NCBI RefSeq assembly: GCF_019929185.1
Contig: NZ_JAHZPC010000012.1
Location: forward strand, 1 to 55,515
Direction of reading: 5' to 3'
Source of the DNA: Streptococcus parasanguinis
GTDB taxonomy: Bacteria > Bacillota > Bacilli > Lactobacillales > Streptococcaceae
DNA: 55,515 bases
Shown here: positions 39,012-50,070 of the stretch, piece by piece
Layout of the letters: every line of letters starts with the position of its first letter
Numbering within the stretch: the stretch's first letter is position 1
The notes under the pieces: generated by a model
The model's database searches: none
What the model was told of the DNA's origin: nothing
Seen by the model: only the letters and a program-made list of their open reading frames with translations
Position numbers and translations under genes: made by a program

Positions 39012-40118
39012 TTAGCGAGCAAGGACGGTATAAGACGTCGCTTGGCTGATCAATGTTTGAGCCCGCTCTTGATCCTCTGCATTTTTGAAGGTCAGCTGCA
39101 AAATCCCGTGGATATCTTCACGATTCTCTTCATTAATGTGAATATTGACCAAGGAAATCCCTTGTAAGAGTTGTAAGATTTCGAGGATCACACCTTCCTG
39201 ATCGGGGACATCGATAAAGAGATCATAGGCACTATCACGTCCAGCACGCTGATGGATCTGCATTTCTTTTCGGTGCTTCCGCCCTTCTTGGAAAAAGGAC
39301 CAAATGGCCTCCTCGTTATCTGCTTGAATGGTCTCAGCCACCTGATCCAAACGCTCTTTGAAATCTGCAATCCGCTCTAATATCGCTTGAGGGTTGGACA
39401 AGAGAATAGAGGTCCACATGCCTGGCTCACTTTCCGCAATTCGTGTCATATCCCGAAAGCCACCAGCCGCAAAACGGCGGGTCATTTCATGATCTTCCCC
39501 ATAAGCTACGGCCTGCTCGACCAGTGTCGAAGCTAAAATATGAGGAAAATGGCTGATCTGGGAAGTCACCCGATCGTGTTCCTCGGCGTCGATTTCAATA
39601 AAGCGGGATCCCAATCCACTCAGAAGCTCTTTCAACTCTTCCATGGCCCCCCCTGTCGTCAAGCTGGAAGGGGTAAAAATATAATAGGCATTTTCAAATA
39701 AGGTTGCATCTGCTGCTGCAGCACCTGTCTTATGACTACCAGCCATGGGGTGTCCTCCCACAAAGCGTACATCCTTATCTGTAAACACTTTTTCAGCTTG
39801 TGCGACAATTGCTGCCTTGGTAGAGCCTGCATCTGTCACTAGTACCTGGTTCTTCAAATTCAGGCCAGCTAAGGTTTCTAAGTAAGACTTGGTTTGCTTA
39901 ATCGGAAGGGCCAAAATAATGATATCCGCTAAAGGGGCAAAGGATGCGAAATCATCCGTCACTTGATCCACCATTCCTCTTTCAAGGGCGATGGTTCTAG
40001 AGGCTTCACTCCGATTGTAGCCAAGAATGGTCACATTTGGGTGGGCCCTTTTAATCCCTAGCGCGAGGGATGCGCCAATCAAGCCCAAGCCTGCAATATA
40101 TACAACTTTCTTCTCCAA
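39012..40118 (-). CDS. tyrA: Prephenate dehydrogenase
   Basis: 368 residues with TTG (40116-40118) as start. This fits the length of pneumococcal TyrA, and the next in-frame ATG upstream (40169) lies inside aroC. Rossmann motif VVYIAGLGLIGASLALG at the N-terminus, then PIKQTKSYL, GAHPMAGSHKTGA-like GGHPMAGSHKTG (catalytic His region), FPHILAS, and a C-terminal ACT domain (about 295-368) for tyrosine feedback. NAD-dependent conversion of prephenate to 4-hydroxyphenylpyruvate. 16 bases after aroC. Confidence 0.94.
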   Translation of the reverse strand: MEKKVVYIAGLGLIGASLALGIKRAHPNVTILGYNRSEASRTIALERGMVDQVTDDFASFAPLADIIILALPIKQTKSYLETLAGLNLKNQVLVTDAGSTKAAIVAQAEKVFTDKDVRFVGGHPMAGSHKTGAAAADATLFENAYYIFTPSSLTTGGAMEELKELLSGLGSRFIEIDAEEHDRVTSQISHFPHILASTLVEQAVAYGEDHEMTRRFAAGGFRDMTRIAESEPGMWTSILLSNPQAILERIADFKERLDQVAETIQADNEEAIWSFFQEGRKHRKEMQIHQRAGRDSAYDLFIDVPDQEGVILEILQLLQGISLVNIHINEENREDIHGILQLTFKNAEDQERAQTLISQATSYTVLAR

Positions 40119-40134
40119 AGGAAAACTCTTTCTC

Positions 40135-41301
40135 TTAAAAATTCTTAGTAAATTCCCGGTGCTTGGCAACGGCTTCTTTCAATTCTTCCAAGTTATCGGA
40201 TGAGAATTTTTCAAGCACTTCTTTAGCAAGGACTGTTGCGACCACTGCTTCCATTACCACACCTGCAGCTGGTAGAGCCGTTGGATCGCTGCGCTCAACT
40301 GTTGCCTTATAAGGCTCATGGGTTTCAATATCCACACTCATCAAAGGTTTGTAGAGGGTCGGAATAGGCTTCATGACGCCACGAACCAGAATGGGCTCAC
40401 CGTTGGTCATGCCCCCTTCAAAACCACCAAGATTATTGGTGCGACGGGTATAGCCAGTGTCCTGAGACCAGATGATTTCATCCATGACTTGACTCCCTTT
40501 TAGGCGACCTGCTTCAAAACCAAGACCAAACTCCACTCCCTTAAAGGCATTGATAGAGACCACCCCTTGAGCGATTTTGGCGTCCAATTTCTTGTCCCAT
40601 TGCACATAGGATCCTAGTCCAACAGGCACACCACCAACCAAGGTTTCCATAATTCCCCCGATGGTATCACCATCTTTTTTCACTTGGTCAATGTAAGCCT
40701 TAACGGCTTCTTCTTGTTCTGGCACAACAATCGAAACTTCCGACTTCGCTGCCTTTTCCTTGATTTCTGAAACGGTTAGATTCTCGGGAATTGCAATCTC
40801 GATTCCCCCAAAATTAACAATGTGGCTGGCCACTTCAACGCCAATCTCTTCTAAAATCCGTTTAGCAACCGCACCAACGGCTACACGCATGGTCGTCTCA
40901 CGGGCAGAAGAACGCTCTAAGGAATTACGAAGATCGTCAAAACGGTATTTAATCCCTCCGACTAGATCGGCATGACCAGGACGTGGCTTGGTGATCTTAC
41001 GCAGATTTTTCTTTTTCTCTTCGACCGGTGCTACATTCATGATCTCCAGCCATTTTTGGTGATCCAGATTGGTCACGTTCAGCGTAATCGGACCTCCCAT
41101 GGTCAAGCCATGACGGACCCCTGATGTGATCTCAACACGGTCACTCTCGATTTTCATCCGAGCACCACGACCATAGCCACCTTGTCGACGTTTGAGCTCT
41201 TTATTAATATCCTCTTCAGATAAAGGAAGGCCTGCCGGAACCCCCTCGATGATGGCTGTTAGTCGAGGCCCATGGGACTCTCCTGCTGTTAAATATCTCA
41301 T
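40135..41301 (-). CDS. aroC: Chorismate synthase
   Basis: 388 residues. Conserved blocks: [10 protein letters not shown] at the start, [34 protein letters not shown] and the C-terminal [13 protein letters not shown], all for FMN and EPSP binding. Makes chorismate from EPSP by 1,4-elimination. Six bases after aroB, clearly one transcript. Confidence 0.97.
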   Translation of the reverse strand: MRYLTAGESHGPRLTAIIEGVPAGLPLSEEDINKELKRRQGGYGRGARMKIESDRVEITSGVRHGLTMGGPITLNVTNLDHQKWLEIMNVAPVEEKKKNLRKITKPRPGHADLVGGIKYRFDDLRNSLERSSARETTMRVAVGAVAKRILEEIGVEVASHIVNFGGIEIAIPENLTVSEIKEKAAKSEVSIVVPEQEEAVKAYIDQVKKDGDTIGGIMETLVGGVPVGLGSYVQWDKKLDAKIAQGVVSINAFKGVEFGLGFEAGRLKGSQVMDEIIWSQDTGYTRRTNNLGGFEGGMTNGEPILVRGVMKPIPTLYKPLMSVDIETHEPYKATVERSDPTALPAAGVVMEAVVATVLAKEVLEKFSSDNLEELKEAVAKHREFTKNF

Positions 41302-41307
41302 ACGACC

Positions 41308-42381
41308 TTATTCCTTTCTTTCTAAAAAGTCCTTCATTTCTTGAAGAGGGATTTGATGAATCGCTGCTTGCCCCAACTCTGGAACAATTACTAATTTCAA
41401 GCTAGTTCCACGCGCTTTTTTGTCATGGGTCAAGGCTTGATAAAGGGCTTCTTTATCCCAGTTCTCATAGGTCACCGGAAGACCAAATTTCCGGCACATT
41501 TCTTCAATTTTTTGAGTGATTCCTTTTGGCATCAGGCCCTTTTCTTCTGCAACTCGGGAGAGCTGCACCATGCCCATACTGACGGCTTCTCCATGCATAA
41601 CTTGCCCATAACCAGCTGTCGCTTCAATAGCATGCCCAATGGTATGCCCAAAATTGAGATATAGTCGAATGCCATTGTCCAACTCATCTGCCACAACATG
41701 GTCTCGCTTGACCAGACAAGAATGGGAAATGATGCTCTCTGCATGCTCTAAAATACTCTGGACAGAACCATCCATGGCTTCCAATTCTTCCCAAAGTTCA
41801 GTATCTTGGATGAGGCCGTACTTGATGACTTCGCCCATCCCCTCGATCAATTCACGTTGCCCCAAAGTCCTCAACACTTCAGGATCAATAAACACACCAT
41901 CTGGTTGAGCAAAGGTCCCTACCATGTTTTTGGCAAGCGCTGTGTTGACTCCAGTCTTTCCCCCGATAGAAGAATCCACCTGTGCGGTCAAGCTAGTCGG
42001 GATCTGAACAAAGGAAATTCCCCGCATATAGGTCGAGGCAGCAAAACCAGCCAAATCACCAACTACGCCACCCCCAAGAGCGACGATTCCATCACTGCGC
42101 GTCATACCTTGAGTAGCTAGAAATTCATAAACTTTTGAAACAGTGGTTAGATTCTTACTAGCTTCCCCTTGAAGAAACTCAAAGCGCACCACTTGAAACC
42201 CAGCTTTCTCAAGGCTCTTCTCTACGATAGAGGCATATAGCTTAGCCACGCGGTTATCGGAAATGATGGCGACTTTTTTATCGCCCCAAAGAGTGCGCAA
42301 CCAGTCTCCAACCTGGTTGAGACCACCTCTTTCAATCACAATATCATAGGAATGTCCTGGAATAGGTACCGATACGTTCAT
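41308..42381 (-). CDS. aroB: 3-dehydroquinate synthase
   Basis: 357 residues from ATG 42381 with AAGGAG upstream; the frame is open 58 codons further but that part is not protein-like. NAD and metal motifs: [26 protein letters not shown], the zinc ligands in [10 protein letters not shown] and HGEAVSMGM. Converts DAHP to 3-dehydroquinate. Separated from aroE by 160 bases. Confidence 0.96.
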   Translation of the reverse strand: MNVSVPIPGHSYDIVIERGGLNQVGDWLRTLWGDKKVAIISDNRVAKLYASIVEKSLEKAGFQVVRFEFLQGEASKNLTTVSKVYEFLATQGMTRSDGIVALGGGVVGDLAGFAASTYMRGISFVQIPTSLTAQVDSSIGGKTGVNTALAKNMVGTFAQPDGVFIDPEVLRTLGQRELIEGMGEVIKYGLIQDTELWEELEAMDGSVQSILEHAESIISHSCLVKRDHVVADELDNGIRLYLNFGHTIGHAIEATAGYGQVMHGEAVSMGMVQLSRVAEEKGLMPKGITQKIEEMCRKFGLPVTYENWDKEALYQALTHDKKARGTSLKLVIVPELGQAAIHQIPLQEMKDFLERKE

Positions 42382-42541
42382 AGGAATCTCCTTCGCGTTT
42401 TTCTTTGATTCTATCTTATCATGAAATAGGGCACATGTCTCAATCAAAATGAAAAAGAGACTAGAGCAAGACTGTTTTTTAAAAATCAGGTCTTGTCTAA
42501 TCTCATAAAGCTTTTTCAATAGGAAAAGGTAAACCCCTCTC
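42382..42541 (-). promoter_or_regulatory. aroE-aroB intergenic region with a hairpin
   Basis: On the minus strand CAAGACCTG and CAGTCTTG (42463-42498) form an imperfect stem around an A/T-rich loop, the only structure seen in this gap. The T tract is inside the loop, so it is a weak terminator at best. It could reduce expression of the genes behind it. Confidence 0.3.
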
Positions 42542-43414
42542 TTAATCACATACAAATTGACGATATTCTGTTGTCAAAGCTTTCCATACAGACTCTGTAG
42601 GAAATACTTTCCCAGTCATTAATTCAAAGGCTGCTTCAGCTTGATAAAAGAGCATTCCCAGCCCATTTACCCTCTGGTTTCCTTGATTCACTGCTAATTG
42701 CAGAAAGGGGGTCACTGCCGGATAGTAGGCCATCTCTACGATTAAGGCCTGTGGGGGAAAGGTCAAGTGACTCGCTATCGGAAGAGACTCACTATCCATG
42801 CCTACACCAGTGGCATTTAAGATGAGATCGGCTTGATTAAAAGAGTTTTGAACTTCTTCATCTTTCTCAATCGCATACAATTCTATCATGAAATCAAAGG
42901 CATCTTCTAGCAACTGAACCTTGGAACGATAATGAACTAATCTCTCCTCTCTCACAAAGACAAGGATACGTTTCACACCTAGATGAATGGCCTGTGCAAT
43001 AATCGCTAAAGCTGCACCACCTGCGCCTAAGAGAACCATTGTTTTTCCCTCAATAGAGAAAGCAGGAGGTAAACTACGAAAGAAACCAATTCCATCCGTA
43101 TTATAGCCTTTCAGCTTGCCATCACGGTGAACAATGGTATTGACAGAACCGATCTTTCGGGCCATCTCATCCACTTCATCTAAGTAAGGAAAGACCTTCT
43201 GCTTATAGGGCATGGAAATATTGGCTCCAATCATATTCAACTTACGAATTTGGCTGATGGTGCTTTCTAAGTCTTCTTCAGCAATATCCCAAGCTAGATA
43301 AGCAGCATTGATCGCTGTTAATTCATAGGCTAGATTATGGATGAAAGGAGAAATACTATGACGAATGGGATGGGCAATGACCGCTGCCATCCGAGTATAT
43401 CCGTCAATCTTCAT
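42542..43414 (-). CDS. aroE: Shikimate dehydrogenase
   Basis: 290 residues. HSISPFIHN (shikimate binding), [11 protein letters not shown] with the catalytic Lys, GYNTDGIGF with the catalytic Asp, and the Rossmann loop [13 protein letters not shown] (about 125-137). The region expected to carry the NADP-selecting NR[T/S] motif reads FVREER. This is unlike canonical AroE and leaves cofactor choice open. Overlaps aroD by 11 bases. Confidence 0.94.
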   Translation of the reverse strand: MKIDGYTRMAAVIAHPIRHSISPFIHNLAYELTAINAAYLAWDIAEEDLESTISQIRKLNMIGANISMPYKQKVFPYLDEVDEMARKIGSVNTIVHRDGKLKGYNTDGIGFFRSLPPAFSIEGKTMVLLGAGGAALAIIAQAIHLGVKRILVFVREERLVHYRSKVQLLEDAFDFMIELYAIEKDEEVQNSFNQADLILNATGVGMDSESLPIASHLTFPPQALIVEMAYYPAVTPFLQLAVNQGNQRVNGLGMLFYQAEAAFELMTGKVFPTESVWKALTTEYRQFVCD

Positions 43415-44081
43415 TTAATAACTCCCGAATTCTTCTCATATTTTCAAGAGGAATTTGACCTGGGGCGCTTTCATCTCCGACTCTAGCATAAGACCAGGAA
43501 GAGCCTGTCAAATCAGCTGTCAAGCGCGAAATCTTCCCGACCTTGCCCATGGAAATGGTTACATATTCTTGCTCAGGATTCAGCGTCTTGAAACCACGCG
43601 TATAATTCATCAAGTCAAGAACATCTTGTTCATTGTGGGCCATGACAGATACTTTGACTAATTTTGGAGAAAAGCTGGTCAATTCCGATAAGATCTCCAT
43701 CATATTTTCCGGTGTCTCTTGGAAATTGTGGTAGCTGAGAACAAGATTTGAAAACTCCAACATTTCCTCAAAGACTTCACGGTGACTATAAAACTCGAAA
43801 TCGATATAATCTGGATGATAGATAGATTGAATATCTTTCAGAATCCCAACATATTCCTCGTTGGTCAGCTCCATCTCTCCACCTTCAGCTCGAGTCCGCA
43901 AGGTGAATAAAATCTCGCGTCCAGCAAATTTTTCAAATACTGCTGGAGCAACGGTTAAGATCTCGCTTTTTTCTAAAAAGTCCGCACGCCACTCAATAAC
44001 ATCTGCATCCTCGTAACGCGAACCATCTAGTTGTTGCGCCTCTTCTAAGGAGCGAGGCATAATCGAAACAACTAACTTCAT
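43404..44081 (-). CDS. aroD: 3-dehydroquinate dehydratase, type I
   Basis: 225 residues, TIM-barrel type I enzyme. IEWRADFLE and [10 protein letters not shown] near the start, the His in YHNFQETP, the Schiff-base Lys in [11 protein letters not shown] and [11 protein letters not shown] at the end. Dehydrates 3-dehydroquinate to 3-dehydroshikimate. Its ATG overlaps the stop of the upstream methyltransferase gene by 4 bases. Confidence 0.96.
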   Translation of the reverse strand: MKLVVSIMPRSLEEAQQLDGSRYEDADVIEWRADFLEKSEILTVAPAVFEKFAGREILFTLRTRAEGGEMELTNEEYVGILKDIQSIYHPDYIDFEFYSHREVFEEMLEFSNLVLSYHNFQETPENMMEILSELTSFSPKLVKVSVMAHNEQDVLDLMNYTRGFKTLNPEQEYVTISMGKVGKISRLTADLTGSSWSYARVGDESAPGQIPLENMRRIRELLNED

Positions 44082-45241
44082 ACATCCACCCTAATCGTAA
44101 ATACTTTTAAGTAATTACTACTTTCTTCTTTCTTGTTCCATCGAAAATCTCCCGGAAGGCCGTATTCCGCTACATAGCGATGCTTACGGCCTTGAAATCC
44201 CTTTTCGATTTGTTTTTTAAATTTTTCTTTGGTCACATTTGCCGCATTGGTACTGAGAATCAAGGTCCCACCTGGATTTAAAATCTCGAGGGCCTCGCTG
44301 ACCAATCGATGGAAATCTTTAGCGACTGAAAATGTCCGTTTTTTATTCCGCGCAAAGCTAGGCGGATCGAGCACGATCACATCATAGCTTAGGTCATGGC
44401 GTTTGGCATATTTGTAATAGTCAAAGACATCCATCACGACAAAACGATGAGCATCCAGCGTCAAGCCATTTGCCACAAAATGCGCTTCTGATAATTCTCT
44501 ACTTCTCTTAGCCAGATCGACCGATGTTGTCTCAACTGCTCCACCCATTGCTGCAGCAACAGAGAAGGCCGCCGTATAGGAGAACATATTGAGCAAGGAC
44601 TTGCCAGCTGCTAAGCCCTCTACCAAGCTACCTCGAACTTCATGCTGATCCAAAAAGATCCCCGTCATCAAACCATCATTGAGAAAGACCTGGTAAGAAA
44701 CTCCATTTTCAAGAATCAAAAATTCTTGCGGAGCTTCTTCTCCATAGACATGAGCCGATTCATAGTCCAAGCCTTTAAAGCGAATCTTTTCATAGCCACC
44801 TCGGACTTTAGGAAAAACTTCTTGAAAGGCTGCTAAAATGATTTCCTTGATCTGATACACATAAAGGTTGTACCAAGAAAAGACAACAAACTCATCATAT
44901 AAGTCAACCGTAAAGCCGCCAAAACCATCTCCCTCTTGGTTAAAGAGACGAAAAGCAGTTGTCTTCTCATCTTCATAATAAGAACGGCGGTATTGCTTGG
45001 CTTTGATGAAAAGCTCCATAAAAAAGGCTTGATCAAAAGCAACCAACTCTTGAGAAACAAACCATCCAATCCCTTTATTTTGTTCAGATAAGTATCCGAC
45101 TCCGAGAGATTGTCCATCTCCTGAAAGCAATTGAACAGCTTGATCCAAGGTAGGAAGCGAATCAAAGTCTTGCTTTTCAAGAAGCGATTGTCCTTGTTTT
45201 AATTTTCGAGCTACTTGCCGACTGACTGTGAGTTTTTTCAT
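44078..45241 (-). CDS. Class I SAM-dependent rRNA methyltransferase, RlmI-like
   Basis: 387 residues. PUA-like N-terminal domain (about 1-75), linker, then a Rossmann methyltransferase with [20 protein letters not shown] (SAM motif I), [14 protein letters not shown] (motif IV, typical of RlmI/RlmK m5C/m7G enzymes) and [10 protein letters not shown]. Probable 23S rRNA base methylation. First gene of the aromatic cluster transcript: a TATAAT at about 45250 on the minus strand sits just before the RBS GAGGG, so the main operon promoter may be slightly upstream. Confidence 0.9.
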   Translation of the reverse strand: MKKLTVSRQVARKLKQGQSLLEKQDFDSLPTLDQAVQLLSGDGQSLGVGYLSEQNKGIGWFVSQELVAFDQAFFMELFIKAKQYRRSYYEDEKTTAFRLFNQEGDGFGGFTVDLYDEFVVFSWYNLYVYQIKEIILAAFQEVFPKVRGGYEKIRFKGLDYESAHVYGEEAPQEFLILENGVSYQVFLNDGLMTGIFLDQHEVRGSLVEGLAAGKSLLNMFSYTAAFSVAAAMGGAVETTSVDLAKRSRELSEAHFVANGLTLDAHRFVVMDVFDYYKYAKRHDLSYDVIVLDPPSFARNKKRTFSVAKDFHRLVSEALEILNPGGTLILSTNAANVTKEKFKKQIEKGFQGRKHRYVAEYGLPGDFRWNKKEESSNYLKVFTIRVDV

Positions 45242-45420
45242 ACCCTCTATTATAGCAAAAGTCTGCAGTTTTCACAAAGGGAGGCTTTATTTACTGGAAC
45301 TTTTTTTACCATTTTATCCTAGCTCTCATCATTTAGCTTTAAACGATATAAAATACCGGATCTCTCCTATTTCTTTCCTCTTCTTTACAGTCATTTTTTT
45401 CTTTCTCCATAAAAATGTGG

Positions 45421-45474
45421 TATACTTGTATATGAAAATTTTTAGGAAATAAGACAAGGAAGTAACATTTTGTG
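45421..45474 (+). promoter_or_regulatory. Promoter and GTG start of the LTA-synthase-family gene
   Basis: TGTGGTATACT gives an extended -10 (TG motif, TATACT at 45421-45426). An AAGGAAG ribosome site at 45456-45462 precedes the GTG start at 45472. This supports GTG and not a later ATG as start. Confidence 0.7.
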
Positions 45475-47631
45475 AAAAAAATTACGAATTCGATACTCAA
45501 TTTCATGAGTACCAGACTAGGATTTGTCTTGACCCTTCTGCTGCTCTACTGGTTCAAAACCATGTGGGCCTATTCAGTTGATTTTAATTTAGACATTCAG
45601 GGACCTTATCAGATCTTTCTAGCAGTGATCAACCCATTGCCGATCAGTCTGCTCTTCATCGGTCTAGCACTCTATATTAAACGAACCAAGCTCTTTTATA
45701 GTTTGGCCTTTGGGATCTACCTTCTCTTATTTATTTGGTTGATTTCCAACTCCATCTATTATCGAGAGTTTACAGACTTCGTAACGGTCAATACCATGTT
45801 GGCTTCGAGCAAAGTGTCTGCTGGTCTCGGAGCTGCTGCTTTAGAATTATTCCGCCCTTGGGATGTGATCTACATTCTAGATTTCCCTATTCTAGCTTTC
45901 TTCTTCTTTAAGAAATGGATTCGTATGGACAATCGTCCCTTCAATAAACGAGCTAGTTTTGCGGTTACCTCTTTATCGGCTATGCTCTTTTCGGCCAACC
46001 TTTTCCTTGCAGAAATTGACCGACCTGAGCTCTTGACTCGTGGGTTCTCAAACTACTATGTCGTTCGTGCCCTAGGCTTGCCAGCCTTTCTGGGTTATAG
46101 CGCTAATCAGACCTATGCTGCCAACAAAGAACGTTCCAAAGCCTCCGAAGCAGATTTAAAACCGGTGGAAGAATATATCCAACAGCATTACGCTAAGCCT
46201 AATCCTGAATACTTTGGAATGGCCAAAGGCCGTAACGTCATCTACATTCACTTGGAAAGTTTCCAACAATTCTTGATCGATTACAAGTTGAAAGTAGACG
46301 ATAAAGAATATGAAGTGACGCCTTTCTTAAATTCCCTCTATCATTCGAAGGAAACCTTTGCCTTTTCGAATGTCTTTAACCAAGTCAAAGCAGGGAAAAC
46401 GTCCGATGCTGAAACCATGATTGAAACGGGGCTCTTTGGACTCAACCAAGGTTCCTTTATGGTGAACTATGGCGGAACCAATACCCAACAGGCTGCACCA
46501 TTTATTCTTTCAAAAAATGGTTACAATTCTAGCGCTGTTTTCCACGGGAATGCTGGAAGTTTCTGGAATCGAAATACAGCCTATAAACAATGGGGCTACA
46601 ATTATTTCTTTGATGCTAGCTACTTCACCAAACAAGACAGCAGCAATTCCTTCCAGTATGGTCTTAATGACAAATACATGCTCAAGGATTCCATCAAATA
46701 CCTCGAGAGATTGCAACAGCCTTTCTATACGAAGTTCATTACGGTTTCCAACCATTATCCTTATACGACTAGCTTGTCAGGAGATGATCTTGGCTTCCCT
46801 CTTGCTAAGACACAAGACGAAACCATCAATGGCTATTTTGCGACCGCTAACTACCTGGATTCTTCGATCAAAGCCTTCTTTGATTACCTGAAAGAATCTG
46901 GTCTTTACAAAAATTCCATCATCGTTCTCTATGGGGACCACTACGGAATTTCAAACTCTCGTAACCCAGCTCTTGCTCCTCTACTTGGTAAGAACTCTGA
47001 AACGTGGTCAAGCTATGACAATGCCATGTTGCAACGCGTACCTTATATGGTAGTCGTTCCAGGTATGGATAAGGGTAGCATCATTGATACCTATGGTGGC
47101 GAAATTGATATGCTCCCAACCTTGGAACATTTGCTAGGTATTGAATCCAACAAATTCCTCCAAGTTGGTCAAGATATGCTCTCACCAGATCATGATCAAA
47201 TCGTCGCCTTCCGCTCCGCTAACTACTTTGTAACTCCTGAGTATACAAGCTATAGTGGCCGGACCTATTACACTAAAACAGGTGAAGAAATCACGAACCC
47301 AGACGAAAAAACCAAGGAAGAACTGGACAAGATTAGGGAAGCTGCTAACCTTCAATTGAAGATTAGCGATAGCATCCAGACCGGTGACCTCCTCCGCTTC
47401 TTCAAGGGCAATGATCTTGGAAAAGTCAATCCAGAAGATTATTCCTACACCAATTCCTTCAAGGCATTGAAGAAGATCGAAAAAGAAAAAGGTGACAAAT
47501 CAACCAGCCTTTATAACCAACGTAGCAACCAGTCCACTGTCGATCTCTTCAAGGCACCAACTTATAAAGAATTGCACCCAGAAGATGATAGTTCTTCCTC
47601 AACTGAGACGAGTAGCAGTTCCTCAAAATAA
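45472..47631 (+). CDS. LTA synthase family sulfatase-fold protein
   Basis: 719 residues. Five N-terminal transmembrane helices (about 17-185), then an extracellular alkaline-phosphatase/sulfatase domain (about 250-590): IHLESFQQF with metal Glu262, GKTSDAETM with the nucleophile Thr310, NHYPYT, LYGDHYG. LtaS-like enzymes polymerise glycerol phosphate from phosphatidylglycerol. Pneumococcal relatives without LTA-type polymer also carry homologues, so the exact product is open. Residues 640-719 are charged and end in a Ser/Thr tail. The only plus-strand gene of its size here, with its own promoter. Confidence 0.9.
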   Translation: MKKITNSILNFMSTRLGFVLTLLLLYWFKTMWAYSVDFNLDIQGPYQIFLAVINPLPISLLFIGLALYIKRTKLFYSLAFGIYLLLFIWLISNSIYYREFTDFVTVNTMLASSKVSAGLGAAALELFRPWDVIYILDFPILAFFFFKKWIRMDNRPFNKRASFAVTSLSAMLFSANLFLAEIDRPELLTRGFSNYYVVRALGLPAFLGYSANQTYAANKERSKASEADLKPVEEYIQQHYAKPNPEYFGMAKGRNVIYIHLESFQQFLIDYKLKVDDKEYEVTPFLNSLYHSKETFAFSNVFNQVKAGKTSDAETMIETGLFGLNQGSFMVNYGGTNTQQAAPFILSKNGYNSSAVFHGNAGSFWNRNTAYKQWGYNYFFDASYFTKQDSSNSFQYGLNDKYMLKDSIKYLERLQQPFYTKFITVSNHYPYTTSLSGDDLGFPLAKTQDETINGYFATANYLDSSIKAFFDYLKESGLYKNSIIVLYGDHYGISNSRNPALAPLLGKNSETWSSYDNAMLQRVPYMVVVPGMDKGSIIDTYGGEIDMLPTLEHLLGIESNKFLQVGQDMLSPDHDQIVAFRSANYFVTPEYTSYSGRTYYTKTGEEITNPDEKTKEELDKIREAANLQLKISDSIQTGDLLRFFKGNDLGKVNPEDYSYTNSFKALKKIEKEKGDKSTSLYNQRSNQSTVDLFKAPTYKELHPEDDSSSSTETSSSSSK

Positions 47632-47635
47632 AAGC

Positions 47636-47661
47636 AACCCCTGAGTAAAAACTCAGGGGTT
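47636..47661. terminator. Bidirectional terminator between converging genes
   Basis: Eleven-base-pair stem AACCCCTGAGT (47636-47646) and ACTCAGGGGTT (47651-47661) with an AAAA loop. T runs on both strands serve the LTA-synthase-family gene (plus) and the pullulanase gene (minus). Confidence 0.92.
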
Positions 47662-47682
47662 TTGCGATTTCTTAAAAAAGTA

Positions 47683-49992
47683 TCATACCTTACTTTTATC
47701 TAAGACTTCAAAAATAGAAGCTGTTAAATTCTCCACATAGAAGGGACGTTTATGGCGACTATTACCAACCATTAATTTCAATTTATCTGAATTTTGGAGG
47801 TAATATGGAAGCCCGCTGGCGTTGAAGATGACCAAGTACTTCTTGTCTCCTGTTAGTTCATAGATGACAAGACCACTGGTATCTGTCGCAGATTGGATAA
47901 AGACTTGTTGGTAGATGTTATCATAGCTTTCAAGCCCTAAGACAGGAAGACTGGTCTTCAAGGCGATCAAGCTTCGAATGTAGGCGATCGATTCCTTATT
48001 CTGACTGATCAAATCCCAATTGACCTGATTCACAAAATCTGGAGCATTGTAAGAATTCATGGCCCGCTCACGATCCAAAGGTGTGATCTCTCCATCAGGA
48101 CCTGTCGCTACCAATTTAGTCCGCATAAACTCTTGACCCAATTGCATAAAGGTCATACCCTGGAAGAGCAGATTCATGGCCGTAGCCAACTCTGAGCGCT
48201 TGACCAAGCCTGCTACTTCTTCATTTGGATGGAGGGTCTGAAGCAAGTCAAAGAGATTATAGTTGTCATGAGCTTCCACATAATTTAAGACCTGGCTAGG
48301 CGTCGAATAATTTACAAGTTCCGCACTACCTAGAACAGCACGCGCAACGATGTTCTCTGTTGATTTTCGGCTGACAAAGCCACGTTTGATGGAACCATAA
48401 ACCTCAGCCCCTTTAATAGCATCGCGCTCCGTGTCGTTAAAGAATCCAATACGTGGCAATTGCGCCGCATTGTCTTTCTTAGCCTTATCCTCTGGTGCGA
48501 GACCGGTTCCCATGTCCCAACCTTCTCCATAAAGGAGAATGCGAGGATCCAGAGCATCCATCGCCTCCCGAATAGCATTCATTGTCGTCACATCGTGAAT
48601 GCCCATCAAATCAAAGCGGAAACCATCGATCTGGTACTCTTTTACCCAGTGCGTAAGGGAATCAATCATGTACTTGCGGTACATTTCATGCTCACTTGCC
48701 GTCTCATTACCGACACCTGTCCCATTTTGGAAGCGCCCATCTGGCTCCATCCGGTAATAATAATCCGGAACTGTATTTTGGAAAGGACCATGCTCAGTTG
48801 AGTAGGTATGATTGTAGACCACATCTATGACTACAGAAATCCCAGCTTCATGATAAGCACGGATCATAGTTTTAAGCTCTTTCATGGTTTGTTTGGGATT
48901 AGATGGATTTGTTGAAAAACTGGTTTCTGGTGCAGAATGATTCTGAACGTCGTAACCCCAATTGTAGGTCACACGACCTTCTTCATCGTACTGTTTATAG
49001 CGATCAGATATCGGCTGTAATTGCACGACATTGACCCCTAACTGACGGATATAATCAAAGGCAGTCGCATCGCCATGGCTATTGACGGTCCCTTCTTGGC
49101 AAGCCCCCAGATAGGTCCCACGCAAAGACTCGTCCACACCTGATGTCGGTGACTTGGTCAAATCCCGAAGGTGCATCTCATAGATCACTGCTTGACAAGG
49201 ATTATCCAGGCGCCAGGGAGTCACATCGGCGCCTTTTTTAGTGCCCCAATCAAACTGACGATCTGCTCTTGAGAGAATGGCTGAGCGCATTCCATCGGCT
49301 GTCGTTGCAATGCTATAAGGATCGCGCGTCACTTGAGTCTGGTGTTCAAAATGCACACGATATTGATAAGCCATGCCACTTAAATTTCCTAGAAAATCTA
49401 GAATCCAAACACCTTGGGTGTTTTCTGGATGGTAGCTAGACTCTTGTTTGCCACGCATCATTGGAATAGTCTTCCAAATAGGCGCATCCAACTCTGTTGA
49501 TTGATAGAGCAACAATTCAACTTTCTTAGCAGTAGGGGCCCACAGCTTAAAGCAATACTCCCCTTCTTCGTCACGATAACCAAGCCAGCCTTGATAAGCC
49601 CATTTGGTGTCAAATTCCTTGGCATGGGTCGCCATATCGTAGGCATGAGGCTGACGATGACTATAAGCATGACTCGTCAAAGCAGCTTGCAATGAATAAT
49701 AGACAGTATCGTCCCCATCGAGAATCCAAACTTCTCGAACATACCCTTCTGGTAAGAGTTCGATTTCAAAATCACGGGTTTGGGTGAGCCAATCTCCTTC
49801 TTTAACCAAGACATGACCCCGGCTCAAGGCATCCTCACTCTCGTATACCAGATTTCCCTCTACTCCAAAATAATCTAACTTGGAGAAAGAGACTGATTTT
49901 CCTTCTACTTGATCCTGCCACTGCCACATATCATAGGCAAAATAATTTCCTTTTTGCTTATGAAAATGAAGCTTTACATGGTATTGTCGCAT
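47683..49992 (-). CDS. pulA: Type I pullulanase
   Basis: 769 residues, no signal peptide and no sorting signal, so intracellular. N-terminal carbohydrate-binding-like domains (about 1-260), then a GH13_14 barrel with the diagnostic YNWGYDV, DVVYNHTY, FRFDLMGIHD (nucleophile Asp), LYGEGWD (acid/base Glu) and YVEAHDNYN. Debranches alpha-1,6 links in glycogen or maltodextrins, supplying linear chains to enzymes such as the neopullulanase at 11.4 kb. No cre-like site was seen upstream. 78 bases separate it from the lipid kinase gene. Confidence 0.93.
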   Translation of the reverse strand: MRQYHVKLHFHKQKGNYFAYDMWQWQDQVEGKSVSFSKLDYFGVEGNLVYESEDALSRGHVLVKEGDWLTQTRDFEIELLPEGYVREVWILDGDDTVYYSLQAALTSHAYSHRQPHAYDMATHAKEFDTKWAYQGWLGYRDEEGEYCFKLWAPTAKKVELLLYQSTELDAPIWKTIPMMRGKQESSYHPENTQGVWILDFLGNLSGMAYQYRVHFEHQTQVTRDPYSIATTADGMRSAILSRADRQFDWGTKKGADVTPWRLDNPCQAVIYEMHLRDLTKSPTSGVDESLRGTYLGACQEGTVNSHGDATAFDYIRQLGVNVVQLQPISDRYKQYDEEGRVTYNWGYDVQNHSAPETSFSTNPSNPKQTMKELKTMIRAYHEAGISVVIDVVYNHTYSTEHGPFQNTVPDYYYRMEPDGRFQNGTGVGNETASEHEMYRKYMIDSLTHWVKEYQIDGFRFDLMGIHDVTTMNAIREAMDALDPRILLYGEGWDMGTGLAPEDKAKKDNAAQLPRIGFFNDTERDAIKGAEVYGSIKRGFVSRKSTENIVARAVLGSAELVNYSTPSQVLNYVEAHDNYNLFDLLQTLHPNEEVAGLVKRSELATAMNLLFQGMTFMQLGQEFMRTKLVATGPDGEITPLDRERAMNSYNAPDFVNQVNWDLISQNKESIAYIRSLIALKTSLPVLGLESYDNIYQQVFIQSATDTSGLVIYELTGDKKYLVIFNASGLPYYLQNSDKLKLMVGNSRHKRPFYVENLTASIFEVLDKSKV

Positions 49993-50070
49993 AACATTTT
50001 CCTATTTCCAATTTGATACCGAAGGAACCATTCGCTCGTGAAACACATACATGGTTCCAACTATTTGTTT

